Position numbers and translations under genes: made by a program. Positions 34,344-41,991 of a DNA stretch of 64,000 bases are shown here, piece after piece (position 1 is the first letter of the stretch; each line of letters starts with the position of its first letter). The DNA is from Limibacillus halophilus (GTDB lineage Bacteria; Pseudomonadota; Alphaproteobacteria; Kiloniellales; CECT-8803): the NCBI RefSeq assembly GCF_014191775.1, contig NZ_JACHXA010000001.1:496001-560000 (forward strand). The letters run 5' to 3'. The notes below the pieces were generated by a model. The model worked only from the letters and a program-made list of their open reading frames with translations. It ran no database searches and was not told where the DNA came from.

Positions 34344-34712
34344 ATGGTATTGGGAGTTCTGCCGATTGCGATCTTCACCCTTGGCGTTTTTGCGACGACG
34401 GTGGGTATTGTGCTGGTGGCCGGCTTTTTGCCGGTGTCGGCTATGCCGGAGGGCTGGTGGACACCGTCGCGCTCATTTCTTGTCACCGGCAACGGTATTC
34501 TGATCGTGCTGTTGGTCGGCGGACTATTGCTGTTCGCGATTCAGGAACTTGACTGGGCGACCGCCGTGATTGCTGGCGGGCTCGCTTTGCTTGCGGGGCC
34601 TCCTGGGTTCCAGCAATTGCCCGCGGCGTTACGCAATCGCCCCGTCGGCTTGGTGGCTTTCATGGGGATCGGCTTGGCAGTACTGATGGTGACTGTCGCC
34701 ACGACGATTTGA
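34344..34712 (+). CDS. Small hydrophobic membrane protein, unknown function
   Basis: 122-aa protein, nearly all hydrophobic, with about four predicted membrane segments: PIAIFTLGVFATTVGIVLVA, ILIVLLVGGLLLFAI, WATAVIAGGLALLAG and GLVAFMGIGLAVLMVTVATT. I do not recognise a family. The coding pattern is regular and the frame is open over the full length, but the ribosome site is weak. A second small membrane gene follows after 72 nt with a hairpin between them. Confidence 0.6.
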   Translation: MVLGVLPIAIFTLGVFATTVGIVLVAGFLPVSAMPEGWWTPSRSFLVTGNGILIVLLVGGLLLFAIQELDWATAVIAGGLALLAGPPGFQQLPAALRNRPVGLVAFMGIGLAVLMVTVATTI

Positions 34713-34729
34713 AACAACTTCGAACCACG

Positions 34730-34748
34730 CTTCCACCATCAGTGGAAG
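34730..34748 (+). repeat. Short perfect hairpin between two small membrane genes
   Basis: CTTCCAC (34730-34736), loop of 5 nt, GTGGAAG (34742-34748). No T-tract follows, so its terminator strength is doubtful. Confidence 0.5.
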
Positions 34749-34784
34749 GGGGCTCTACATGATGAGAACATTGGGAGACGAGCG

Positions 34785-34970
34785 ATGCCAGCACATCTAA
34801 AAGCCATGCTGTCGGTTCTGGTGGGAGTCGTGGCGTTGGTTGCCTATTGGTTGGAGGGTCAATCGCCCGAAGGCCCCGCCCCTTGGATCATCCTGGCCCT
34901 GGGAGCCTTCATGATCGTTGCCATGTGGGTTTTCCCCGAAGCCGGCAAGGACAAGGTCAAAAAGCAGTAA
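34785..34970 (+). CDS. Small membrane protein, unknown function
   Basis: 61-aa protein with two predicted membrane helices (AMLSVLVGVVALVAYWL and PWIILALGAFMIVAMWVF) separated by a short Pro/Glu-rich loop and ending in a basic tail. A GGGAGACGAGC ribosome site precedes the ATG. No family recognised. It is convergent with merA. Confidence 0.6.
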   Translation: MPAHLKAMLSVLVGVVALVAYWLEGQSPEGPAPWIILALGAFMIVAMWVFPEAGKDKVKKQ

Positions 34971-35007
34971 CGCGCCCTTTTTCTAGCGCCGGACAGCCGT
35001 TTTGCAC

Positions 35008-36399
35008 TTAGCCGGCGCAGCAGGAAAGTTTGGCCACGTCCTTATCGAAAGTCTGCGCCGCGAGCTTCAGTCCTTCAACGGTCGTCAGGTACGGGAAGAT
35101 CATGTCCGCAAGATTTTGCACGGTCATGCCTTGGCGGATCGCTAGCGCCGCGGTTTGAATGCTGTCGCAGCCTTCGGGAGCGAGAATATGCGCCCCCAGC
35201 AAGCGGTCTGTCGTTCGATCGGCTACCAACTTGATCAAGCCGCGTGTGTCGCGTGCTGCGAGTGCGCGCGGCAGGTAGGACAAGGGTAGCACGGATGACT
35301 TGACGGCGTGGCCGCGTTGCCGGGCCTCTGCTTCCGTGAGACCGACACTTGCAATCTGCGGGTCCGTGAAGACCACGGCGGGTACCGCGCTGTCATCGTA
35401 CCGCCGGCCATCTCCGTTCAAGGCGTTTTCCGCCGCTATCTTGGCGCCATGCGCGGCCATGTAGACGAATTGATCCTGGCCGGTCACGTCGCCTGCGGCA
35501 TAGACGTTCCGGCGGCTAGTGCGCATGCAGGAGTCGACCACAATACGCCCGTCGGCTTCTGTGTCGATGCCGGAAACCTCGAGGCCGAGCCCTTCGCTAT
35601 TTGGCCGTCGCCCCGTGGCGACAAGAACCTGCTGGGCATGGTGGGTTGTGGTTTCACCGTCGCTGACGGTCGTCAAGACAACGCCGCCGTTATCCTGAGC
35701 AATGCTTTGATAAGAAAGTCCGGCGTGTACCACAATTCCTTCCTCGCGCAGGTATCCGGTGATGGCATCGCCTATCTCCGGTTCCGTGTCAGGCACAAGC
35801 CGCCGCCGCGTAAAGAGGGTGACACCTACACCGGCACGGGCAAACATCTGGGCCAGTTCGCAACCGATGTACCCACCACCGATCACAAATAGGGATTCGG
35901 GCAGGGTTTGAAGTTCGAGCGCGGTGGTGCTGGTCAGATAGGAAACACCGTCGATTCTCGGAATGGCGGGAATGGCGGCCGCCGCTCCGGTGGCGATGAT
36001 GACCTTGTCCGCAGGCGCTCGTTGACCGTTTACCAGGACACCTTCTCGGTCAAACGTCGCCCTCCCTTCCCGATAGATGAGCTTATCGTAGGCGGGTAAA
36101 AGGTCGGCGTACTTGGCTTGGCGAAGCTGCTCGACAAGGGTGTCCTTCTGCGCCACCAGAGTTTGCCAGTTTTGGAGGCGGGCGGTCGCTTCGATTCCCA
36201 AGAAGCGTGAGGCCTCGTTTGCATGATGCAGCGCTTCCATGGCGCGGATGAGAGCTTTGGACGGCACACAGCCGACATTGACGCAGGTGCCACCGATGGT
36301 CCCCTGGCCGACCAGTGTAACTTCCGCGCCCAGTTCCGCTGCGGTGATGGCTGCAGAGAAGCCTGCTGAACCGGCTCCGATGACAATAAGATCGGTCAT
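35008..36399 (-). CDS. merA: Mercuric reductase
   Basis: 463-aa FAD-dependent pyridine nucleotide-disulfide oxidoreductase that reduces Hg(II) to Hg(0) with NADPH in the cytoplasm. The FAD motif is VIGAGSAGFSAA, the redox-active pair is in GGTCVNVGCVPSK (Cys39, Cys44), and the C-terminal vicinal cysteines (Cys460-Cys461, in LSCCAG) distinguish it from dihydrolipoamide dehydrogenase. The N-terminal mercury-binding HMA domain of many MerA proteins is absent. The ATG at 36399 is 4 nt after the merF stop; a frame extension to 36468 lies within merF. Confidence 0.9.
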   Translation of the reverse strand: MTDLIVIGAGSAGFSAAITAAELGAEVTLVGQGTIGGTCVNVGCVPSKALIRAMEALHHANEASRFLGIEATARLQNWQTLVAQKDTLVEQLRQAKYADLLPAYDKLIYREGRATFDREGVLVNGQRAPADKVIIATGAAAAIPAIPRIDGVSYLTSTTALELQTLPESLFVIGGGYIGCELAQMFARAGVGVTLFTRRRLVPDTEPEIGDAITGYLREEGIVVHAGLSYQSIAQDNGGVVLTTVSDGETTTHHAQQVLVATGRRPNSEGLGLEVSGIDTEADGRIVVDSCMRTSRRNVYAAGDVTGQDQFVYMAAHGAKIAAENALNGDGRRYDDSAVPAVVFTDPQIASVGLTEAEARQRGHAVKSSVLPLSYLPRALAARDTRGLIKLVADRTTDRLLGAHILAPEGCDSIQTAALAIRQGMTVQNLADMIFPYLTTVEGLKLAAQTFDKDVAKLSCCAG

Positions 36400-36403
36400 G
36401 GCT

Positions 36404-36646
36404 TTAGCGGCCATCCGGCTTGTCGGCGCAGACAGAGTCCGGGTGGAACTTCCGACGGTAGAGGGCATAGGCGGTCAACAGCAAGAAGAAGCCCAGTGCC
36501 GGGAACAGAACATAGTCGATCCATCCGAGCCAAGCAGATAGGCCAACCAGGCCGAAAAGCACGACTAACAAGGGTGTGAAGCAGCAAAGGGCGACAATGA
36601 TCGATCCAATCGCACCCGTGCGGAACAGTTTTTCGTCGGATTTCAT
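36404..36646 (-). CDS. merF: Mercury transporter MerF
   Basis: 80-aa membrane protein with two helices. The vicinal Cys pair in VALCCFTPLLVVLFGLVGLS matches the mercury-handling motif of MerF, followed by WIDYVLFPALGFFLLLTAYA. It imports Hg(II) across the inner membrane to MerA. The ATG at 36646 fits family length and lies about 30 nt after the predicted transcription start; an in-frame extension to 36718 would cover the promoter dyad. Only one Cys pair is present; the C-terminal pair of the plasmid-type MerF is reduced to a single Cys (SVCADK). Confidence 0.88.
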   Translation of the reverse strand: MKSDEKLFRTGAIGSIIVALCCFTPLLVVLFGLVGLSAWLGWIDYVLFPALGFFLLLTAYALYRRKFHPDSVCADKPDGR

Positions 36647-36683
36647 AAGACTCAGGGCTCTCCATATGATGGCGGATGGAAGA

Positions 36684-36714
36684 ACCATAACGCCTGTATC
36701 AACTACAGGCTCAA
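36684..36714 (-). promoter_or_regulatory. MerR-type promoter and dyad for merFA
   Basis: On the minus strand TTGAGC (36714-36709), a 19-nt spacer and TATGGT (36689-36684) mirror the elongated spacer of MerR-family promoters. The spacer carries a perfect dyad GCCTGTA-N5-TACAGGC (36692-36710 on the plus strand). No merR gene is seen in the window. The rest of the 108-nt gap to ccoS holds nothing obvious. Confidence 0.7.
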
Positions 36715-36754
36715 GCACTAAATTTTCACGAATTGGTAAAGGGGTTGGACGGCA

Positions 36755-36904
36755 CTATCCGGGCGTGTCCTCGTCCAGAAGGATGCGCGCAGCCGCGCCA
36801 TCTAGATCTTCATATTGACCGCTGCGCAATGACCAGAGGAACGCGCAAAGGGCAACCAGTCCTAAAAGCAACGCAATGGGAATGAGAAAAGTCAGGCTGC
36901 TCAT
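36755..36904 (-). CDS. ccoS: cbb3-type cytochrome oxidase assembly protein CcoS
   Basis: 49-aa protein, MSSLTFLIPIALLLGLVALC then a second short segment WSLRSGQYEDLDGAAARILLD. One membrane helix and the GQYEDLDG motif are diagnostic for CcoS/FixS, which assists cofactor insertion into the oxidase. Start ATG at 36904 overlaps the ccoI stop by 1 nt; an ATG at 36907 is also possible. Confidence 0.9.
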   Translation of the reverse strand: MSSLTFLIPIALLLGLVALCAFLWSLRSGQYEDLDGAAARILLDEDTPG

Positions 36905-39180
36905 CATCCGGTGCTCCGCACGACGTGAAGGTCGTGGCGCGGCCCGACCAGTTGCGGCTCGCCCTTCTTCCTGGCGGTAGTATTGGAGGCTCCCAATCGA
37001 AGGGCATTCACGATAACGAGGAGGGAGGAGACCGACATCGCTAAGGCAGCGACCAACGGCGTGACGTAGCCAGCGACTGCGACGGGAAGCGCCAACGAAT
37101 TGTATAGAATTGCGAGCAGGAAATTCTGTCGAATCAATTGCCGCGCGCGCCGCGCTGTCTCCAATGCGGCGGGAACCGCTTCTAGGCTGTCATGCAGGAA
37201 CACGAAACCCGCGGCGTTTCGACCAATGTCGGCGGCGGATGCCGGCGCCATCGACACCTCGGCGGCGACCAGAGCAGGGGCGTCGTTCAACCCATCGCCG
37301 ATCATCGCGACCTTGTGTCCGGCCTCAGTGAGCGCCACGATATGCGCCAGCTTGGCCTTGGGAAGCATGCCGGATTCGTAGGCGGGAATGCCCAGTGCCT
37401 CCGCGATCGCGCGGACCGACTCTTCGTGATCGCCGGAGAGTATGCCCAGCGCAAGCCCTTCGCGTTGTAGCCGCATCACGGCGTCCTTCGCGCCGGGACG
37501 TAGGCGATCCTGAAAGGCGAAGGTGGCAATGAGCCGCCCGTCTTCGCTCAGAACCGTGCGCCCGAACAAGGTCGCATCCGCGCACGCTGTTAGGGCCCAT
37601 TCGGCCCGGCCAAGCCGGTAGGTGTGGCCCAGCAGACTGGCTTCCATACCCAAGCCCGGTGTCTCTGTCACGTTCTGGGGCGCGTAACCGAAACGTTGTG
37701 CTGGGCTGGTGGCCGCGGCAATAGCCTTTGCCAAGGGATGACTGGAGCGCTCAGCAATGGCTCCGGCTTTGCCGAGAACCTCCGGGCGATAGGCCTCCGG
37801 CGTCAAAAGTGCGGGACGGCCCAATGTGAGAGTTCCGGTCTTGTCGAAGATCACGGTATCAATTCCGGCCAAACGCTCCAGGGCGGTACCGTCTTTTGCC
37901 AGAACGCCCCCATCGAACAGCCGCCTCGCCGCCACGACCTGGACGATGGGCACCGCCAATCCAAGCGCACAGGGGCAGGTGATGATGAGGACGGAAATCG
38001 CTACGCTGACGGCGTTGTGCCAGTCTCCGCTGGTCAGCATCCAGCCGAGGAAAGTCAACAAGGCCGCGGAATGAACAAGGGGGGAGTAAGCTGCCGCGGC
38101 ACGATCGGCAATGCGCCGATAGCGTGCGGCCCCACCTTCGGCCACCTCCATGAGTCTCAGCATCTCGGCGAGAAAGGAATCTTCGGCGCGCGCCGTCACC
38201 TCGACGGTCAGCGCCCCCGTCAGGTTGACCATCCCCGCCTTGAGATACGAACCGCGCTCGACCGGCAGGGCCATACTTTCGCCCGTTGCAATGGATGCAT
38301 CGATATCGGAGCGGCCCTCGACAACCCGGGAATCCAGGCCGACACGGTCGCCGGGGTTGATTCGTAGACGCATGCCGGGAGCAATCTCGCTAATCGGCCG
38401 GTATTCCTGACTGCCGTCGCTCAGCAGCACCGTTGCCCCGCGCGGCGCCAAACGCATCAATCCACGCACCGCGACGCGTGCTTTCTCCCGCATCATGTGA
38501 TCGAGCGTGCGGCCGATCAAAAGGAAGAAGAGAAGTGTCACCGAGGCATCGAAGTAAGCATGCTTGCCGCCGGTCAGGGTGTCATAGAAACTAAGGCCGA
38601 ACGCCAGGGACACGCCGATGGTGATCGGCACGTCCATATTGGTTCGCCGAGCTTTCAGCGCTGTCCAGGCAGAACGGAAAAACACTTGGCCGGAGTAAGC
38701 CAGGACGGGTAAGGCGATGAAGGCGGATACCCAGTGAAACGACTGCCGCGTGGCAGTATCCGCTCCAGACCAGATCGACACAGACAGCAACATGATGTTC
38801 ATTGCGCCGAACCCGGCGACCGCGAGCGCGCGTATCAGGTGCGTCAGTGTTTTGTCTTCGTCCTCCTTTCGGTCTTCATAGAGGTGCGCTGCATAGCCGG
38901 TTTGTCTCAAGGTCTCGATAAACGGCGGTACATTGTTGCCCCGCCACTTGATGCTGACTCGTTTGGTAGACAGGTTGACGCGCGCGTTCTCTACACCCTC
39001 TAGAGCCTTGAGGCCGCCTTCGACCGCGCGAATGCAGGCAGCGCAATGAATGCCCGGAACCGACAGATCGGTCTGTAGCAAACCGCCACCAAGATCATAG
39101 CTGGAAAGACGCAACTCGTCCGACAAGGGAGGGCCGCCCTCGCCTTGCGTCATTGCCGCATTGGGAAGGCAGCAGCTCAT
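36904..39180 (-). CDS. ccoI: Copper-transporting P-type ATPase CcoI/FixI
   Basis: 758-aa P1B-type ATPase that supplies copper to the cbb3 oxidase. An N-terminal HMA domain has the metal site GIHCAACIRAVEGGL (Cys46, Cys49). Membrane segments include the transport motif TCPCALGLAVP. The phosphorylation site is FDKTGTLT and the hinge is GDGLNDAPAL. It starts with a Cys-rich MSCCLP. The ATG at 39180 overlaps the DUF2189 stop as ATGA. It lies in one minus-strand operon with ccoNOQP and ccoS. Confidence 0.93.
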   Translation of the reverse strand: MSCCLPNAAMTQGEGGPPLSDELRLSSYDLGGGLLQTDLSVPGIHCAACIRAVEGGLKALEGVENARVNLSTKRVSIKWRGNNVPPFIETLRQTGYAAHLYEDRKEDEDKTLTHLIRALAVAGFGAMNIMLLSVSIWSGADTATRQSFHWVSAFIALPVLAYSGQVFFRSAWTALKARRTNMDVPITIGVSLAFGLSFYDTLTGGKHAYFDASVTLLFFLLIGRTLDHMMREKARVAVRGLMRLAPRGATVLLSDGSQEYRPISEIAPGMRLRINPGDRVGLDSRVVEGRSDIDASIATGESMALPVERGSYLKAGMVNLTGALTVEVTARAEDSFLAEMLRLMEVAEGGAARYRRIADRAAAAYSPLVHSAALLTFLGWMLTSGDWHNAVSVAISVLIITCPCALGLAVPIVQVVAARRLFDGGVLAKDGTALERLAGIDTVIFDKTGTLTLGRPALLTPEAYRPEVLGKAGAIAERSSHPLAKAIAAATSPAQRFGYAPQNVTETPGLGMEASLLGHTYRLGRAEWALTACADATLFGRTVLSEDGRLIATFAFQDRLRPGAKDAVMRLQREGLALGILSGDHEESVRAIAEALGIPAYESGMLPKAKLAHIVALTEAGHKVAMIGDGLNDAPALVAAEVSMAPASAADIGRNAAGFVFLHDSLEAVPAALETARRARQLIRQNFLLAILYNSLALPVAVAGYVTPLVAALAMSVSSLLVIVNALRLGASNTTARKKGEPQLVGPRHDLHVVRSTG

Positions 39181-39974
39181 TTCATTGCCCGGTATCCATG
39201 CCAGGTCGCGTGCCCCAGGAGCGGAAAGACCAGAATCAGCCCTACTAGTCCAGTCGCCACACTCAGAAGGAAGAGCAGCAGGACGATGGCACCCCAGGCG
39301 ATCATGACCGGGAGGTTGTTCCATACCATGGAAATGCTGGTACCCATCGCGGTGAAGGCATCGGTCCGCTCGTCATAGAGGCGGGGAACGGCGAAAACGC
39401 TGATGGCAAAGGAGAAGGCGGCGAACAAACCACCGATAGCGGTGCCCACGAACAGCATTGCCCAGCCAATCGATGTGGTGAAAAGCATGGCGGCCACATC
39501 ATCCAACCCAGGGAAGGGCCGAAGGCCGAAAAACAGGGCATAAACAATCACCGCAGCCCGAATCCAGGCCAGTATCAATAGGCAGAGAATGGTTCCCGTA
39601 AAAAGTACCTGCGGTCCGGATTTGGCCCGCACCATAATCATCCGCCCCAACCGCACGGGCGCATCGGTTTCGAGCGCGTGGCTCTTTTCATAGAGCCCGA
39701 TTGCCAGCAAGGGCCCGACAACCATGAACCCGGCCAGTGCCGGAAACAGGATGTAATCCATGCCGAGCGCAATGAGCCCCCAGACGATGCCGAGCGATAC
39801 GCCGAATACCGCAACGCCATAGGCCAGACTGGGCAGCGGTTTGTTCCATAGATCGCGCCAGCCGGCGGCCAGCCAGTCAAAAGCCGCCGTCGCGGGTAGG
39901 TTGCGTTGGCGCTGCTGCGCCAAGGGCACCGTGCTGTCTTGGGTGGGGCTATTCGGAGTCGCTGTGTTGCTCAT
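39177..39974 (-). CDS. DUF2189 domain-containing membrane protein
   Basis: 265-aa protein with about six membrane helices. DWLAAGWRDLWNKPLPSLAY and the following long hydrophobic runs (GVAVFGVSLGIVWGLIALG, FPALAGFMVVGPLLAIGLYE), plus VYALFFGLRPFPGL, are typical of DUF2189. It sits in the oxidase operon where ccoG often lies, between the small protein at 39985 and ccoI. A role in oxidase assembly is an inference from position only. Confidence 0.85.
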   Translation of the reverse strand: MSNTATPNSPTQDSTVPLAQQRQRNLPATAAFDWLAAGWRDLWNKPLPSLAYGVAVFGVSLGIVWGLIALGMDYILFPALAGFMVVGPLLAIGLYEKSHALETDAPVRLGRMIMVRAKSGPQVLFTGTILCLLILAWIRAAVIVYALFFGLRPFPGLDDVAAMLFTTSIGWAMLFVGTAIGGLFAAFSFAISVFAVPRLYDERTDAFTAMGTSISMVWNNLPVMIAWGAIVLLLFLLSVATGLVGLILVFPLLGHATWHGYRAMK

Positions 39975-39984
39975 CTGCGGGTCC

Positions 39985-40209
39985 TCAGCAAGCCGATTTG
40001 GCGGCGCGGAACGGGGATTCCTCGCCGATCTTTTCCGCGGCGGGAGATTTTAAGTGCGGTACGCAATCGGGCTGTGAGGTTACCGCCACATAGACGAAAT
40101 GCGCGTTTGCACCGACCAGAATCAACGCCCCGAGGAACACGGCGACAAGCCAGCCCGATGAACGCTTCCGACTGTTCACGCGTGGGCCGCCAAACGGAAA
40201 TTGGCTCAT
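39985..40209 (-). CDS. Small membrane protein at the FixH/CcoH position
   Basis: 74-aa protein with one N-terminal membrane helix (GWLVAVFLGALILVGANAHFVYVAVTS) and a short periplasmic tail with two Cys (QPDCVPHL and the terminal AAKSAC). It overlaps the ccoP stop as ATGA. Its helix and position recall the anchor of FixH/CcoH, but the roughly 80-residue periplasmic domain of FixH is missing. It could be a reduced FixH or an unrelated oxidase accessory protein. Confidence 0.7.
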   Translation of the reverse strand: MSQFPFGGPRVNSRKRSSGWLVAVFLGALILVGANAHFVYVAVTSQPDCVPHLKSPAAEKIGEESPFRAAKSAC

Positions 40210-41087
40210 CGCGAGGCCCTCCCCAGTGTTCCCACATAGATAGCCAGCATCTTTATCTCAGTGGACGATAGGCGGTTCTCCCAGGCCGGCATCTGGCCCT
40301 GGCGCCCTTGCATGAGTGTGGTGAGGATCGCTTGGCGATCACCGCCATATATCCAGATCGAATCGGTCAGGTCGGGGGCGCCGACCTCGGTCATGCCGCG
40401 CGCGTCCTCGCCGTGGCAGGCCGCGCAGTTATCCGCGAAAAGATTGCTTCCTGATTGAATTCGCTCAGGCGGCTCACCGCTTACCGCCTGCGGGTCGCTC
40501 AGGGATTGCACGTAGGCGGCTACGTCCTTGATCTCCGATCGCGCGAGAATCCCGTCCCGACCAAAGGCCAGCATCTGCGACTGCCGGGTTTCGGGGTGCG
40601 TGGCGTTGATACCCACGCGAATGGTTTCGGCCAGGGTTTCCGGATCGCCCCCCCACAGCCATGACTTGGCCGAAAGGTCAGGGAAGCCGGGATTTCCGGT
40701 TCCCTCAACGCCGTGACAAACGCCGCAGTTGTCAGCAAAGAGCGTGCGTCCGGTTTCGCCGATCTTAGTCATCAACTCAGGGTCCGCGGCTATGGCATCG
40801 AAGCTCCGTGCCGCCACTTCGTCGGTCCAAGCGCCACGCTCGGCTTGGGCGCGCTCGACCTGCATCTGAACGATATCTTTTTGATCCAACCCAAGCAGAC
40901 CTCTGGTGTAGGTCGTGCCGATCGGCCAGGCGGGCATTAGGATCCAGTAGATGATCGAGAACAGGATCGTTGCCGCCAGGAAGAAAAGGACGACACGCGG
41001 AATCGGCGTGTTCAGCTCTTCGATGCCATTCCACTCATGGCCCGTTGTTGTTCGTCCGGTAATGGGGTCGCGCTTGCCTATGTCCAC
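40206..41087 (-). CDS. ccoP: cbb3-type cytochrome c oxidase subunit III (di-haem)
   Basis: 293-aa subunit with an N-terminal membrane anchor (VVLFFLAATILFSIIYWI) and two periplasmic c-type haem sites, CGVCHG and CAACHG, each with a distal Met. The first part, EWNGIEELNTPIPR, is the CcoP/FixP hallmark. Translation starts at GTG (41087) and overlaps the ccoQ end by 10 nt, which suggests tight coupling. Confidence 0.93.
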   Translation of the reverse strand: MDIGKRDPITGRTTTGHEWNGIEELNTPIPRVVLFFLAATILFSIIYWILMPAWPIGTTYTRGLLGLDQKDIVQMQVERAQAERGAWTDEVAARSFDAIAADPELMTKIGETGRTLFADNCGVCHGVEGTGNPGFPDLSAKSWLWGGDPETLAETIRVGINATHPETRQSQMLAFGRDGILARSEIKDVAAYVQSLSDPQAVSGEPPERIQSGSNLFADNCAACHGEDARGMTEVGAPDLTDSIWIYGGDRQAILTTLMQGRQGQMPAWENRLSSTEIKMLAIYVGTLGRASR

Positions 41088-41251
41088 GGCCTGTCATCCT
41101 TGTCGAGAATGCTTTTCTTGGCCTGCTGAAATCGAGATTGGTTGCTAGGCCAGAAGGTGTAGATGAGAACGCCTAATGCCAGGGCGATGAGATAGAAAAG
41201 GCCCCAGCTTTTCGAAAAGCCGACCAAGGTCTGGTGATCAAAGAACTCCAT
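41078..41251 (-). CDS. ccoQ: cbb3-type oxidase subunit CcoQ
   Basis: 57-aa protein starting MEFFDHQTLVGFSKSWGLFY with one membrane helix (LIALALGVLIYTFWP) and a charged tail (KKSILDKDDRPWT). Size, helix and place between ccoO and ccoP identify it as CcoQ/FixQ. The gap to ccoO is 5 nt. Confidence 0.9.
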   Translation of the reverse strand: MEFFDHQTLVGFSKSWGLFYLIALALGVLIYTFWPSNQSRFQQAKKSILDKDDRPWT

Positions 41252-41256
41252 CTTGC

Positions 41257-41985
41257 CTACTCCTTGACCGCAGGCGCCGCATAGGCGGCGTCGGTCAGTT
41301 TACCGAGTATTTGAAGGTAAGCGACAACCGCATCCATCTCGGTCAACCGGGACGGGTCGCCGTCAAAGGCGCGTAGGTGCGTAGCTTCACCGTAGCGCTG
41401 AGTCAGACCCTCCACACCGCGGCTGTCCGGTGTAGCTTGTGCCTTTGCATCCTCGGTGGCGTTCTGGATCATGTCATCCGAGTAGGGAACGCCGACCTTG
41501 CGGAGCGCCGCGAGATGTTGATCCAGATCCTCGACCTTCAGGCGTTGGCGCTGCAGCCACCCATACTTTGGCATGACCGATTCAGGCACGACGTCGCGCG
41601 GATTGATAAGGTGGGCGACATGCCAGTCATCGGAGTACTTCTCGCCGAGGCGGGCGAGGTCCGGCCCGGTGCGTTTTGAACCCCACAGCATAGGATGGTC
41701 GTATTGGGATTCCACGGCCAGCGAGTAGGGCCCATAGCGCTCCACCTCGTCGCGCAGAGTGCGAATCATCTGCGAGTGACAGGCATAGCAGCCCTCACGG
41801 ATGTAAATATTGCGGCCGGCTATCTCCAGTGGCGTGTAGACGCGCATATCCGGCGCGGCCTCAACCGTTTCGTCGATCGTGAAGAGCGGAGCAATTTCCA
41901 CGATGCCGCCGATAGCGGCCACCAGGACGATGGCGATGACGAAGCCGATGGAGTTGCGTTCTAGCTTGCGATGAAAATCTGGCAT
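41257..41985 (-). CDS. ccoO: cbb3-type cytochrome c oxidase subunit II (mono-haem)
   Basis: 242-aa subunit with one N-terminal helix (IGFVIAIVLVAAIGGIVEI) and a haem c site REGCYACHSQMIRTL. YGPYSLAVESQYDHPMLWGSKRTGP is typical of CcoO/FixO. It passes electrons from CcoP to CcoN in the periplasm-facing part of the complex. Confidence 0.94.
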   Translation of the reverse strand: MPDFHRKLERNSIGFVIAIVLVAAIGGIVEIAPLFTIDETVEAAPDMRVYTPLEIAGRNIYIREGCYACHSQMIRTLRDEVERYGPYSLAVESQYDHPMLWGSKRTGPDLARLGEKYSDDWHVAHLINPRDVVPESVMPKYGWLQRQRLKVEDLDQHLAALRKVGVPYSDDMIQNATEDAKAQATPDSRGVEGLTQRYGEATHLRAFDGDPSRLTEMDAVVAYLQILGKLTDAAYAAPAVKE

Positions 41986-41991
41986 GATCTT

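Noticed and set aside
34986-35018. GCGCCGG...CCGGCGC as a terminator between the small membrane gene and merA
   Set aside because: The loop is 19 nt, one arm lies inside merA and there is no convincing T-tract after the stem in either direction.
35008-36399. Dihydrolipoamide dehydrogenase
   Set aside because: The C-terminal vicinal cysteines and the merF neighbour fit mercuric reductase better.
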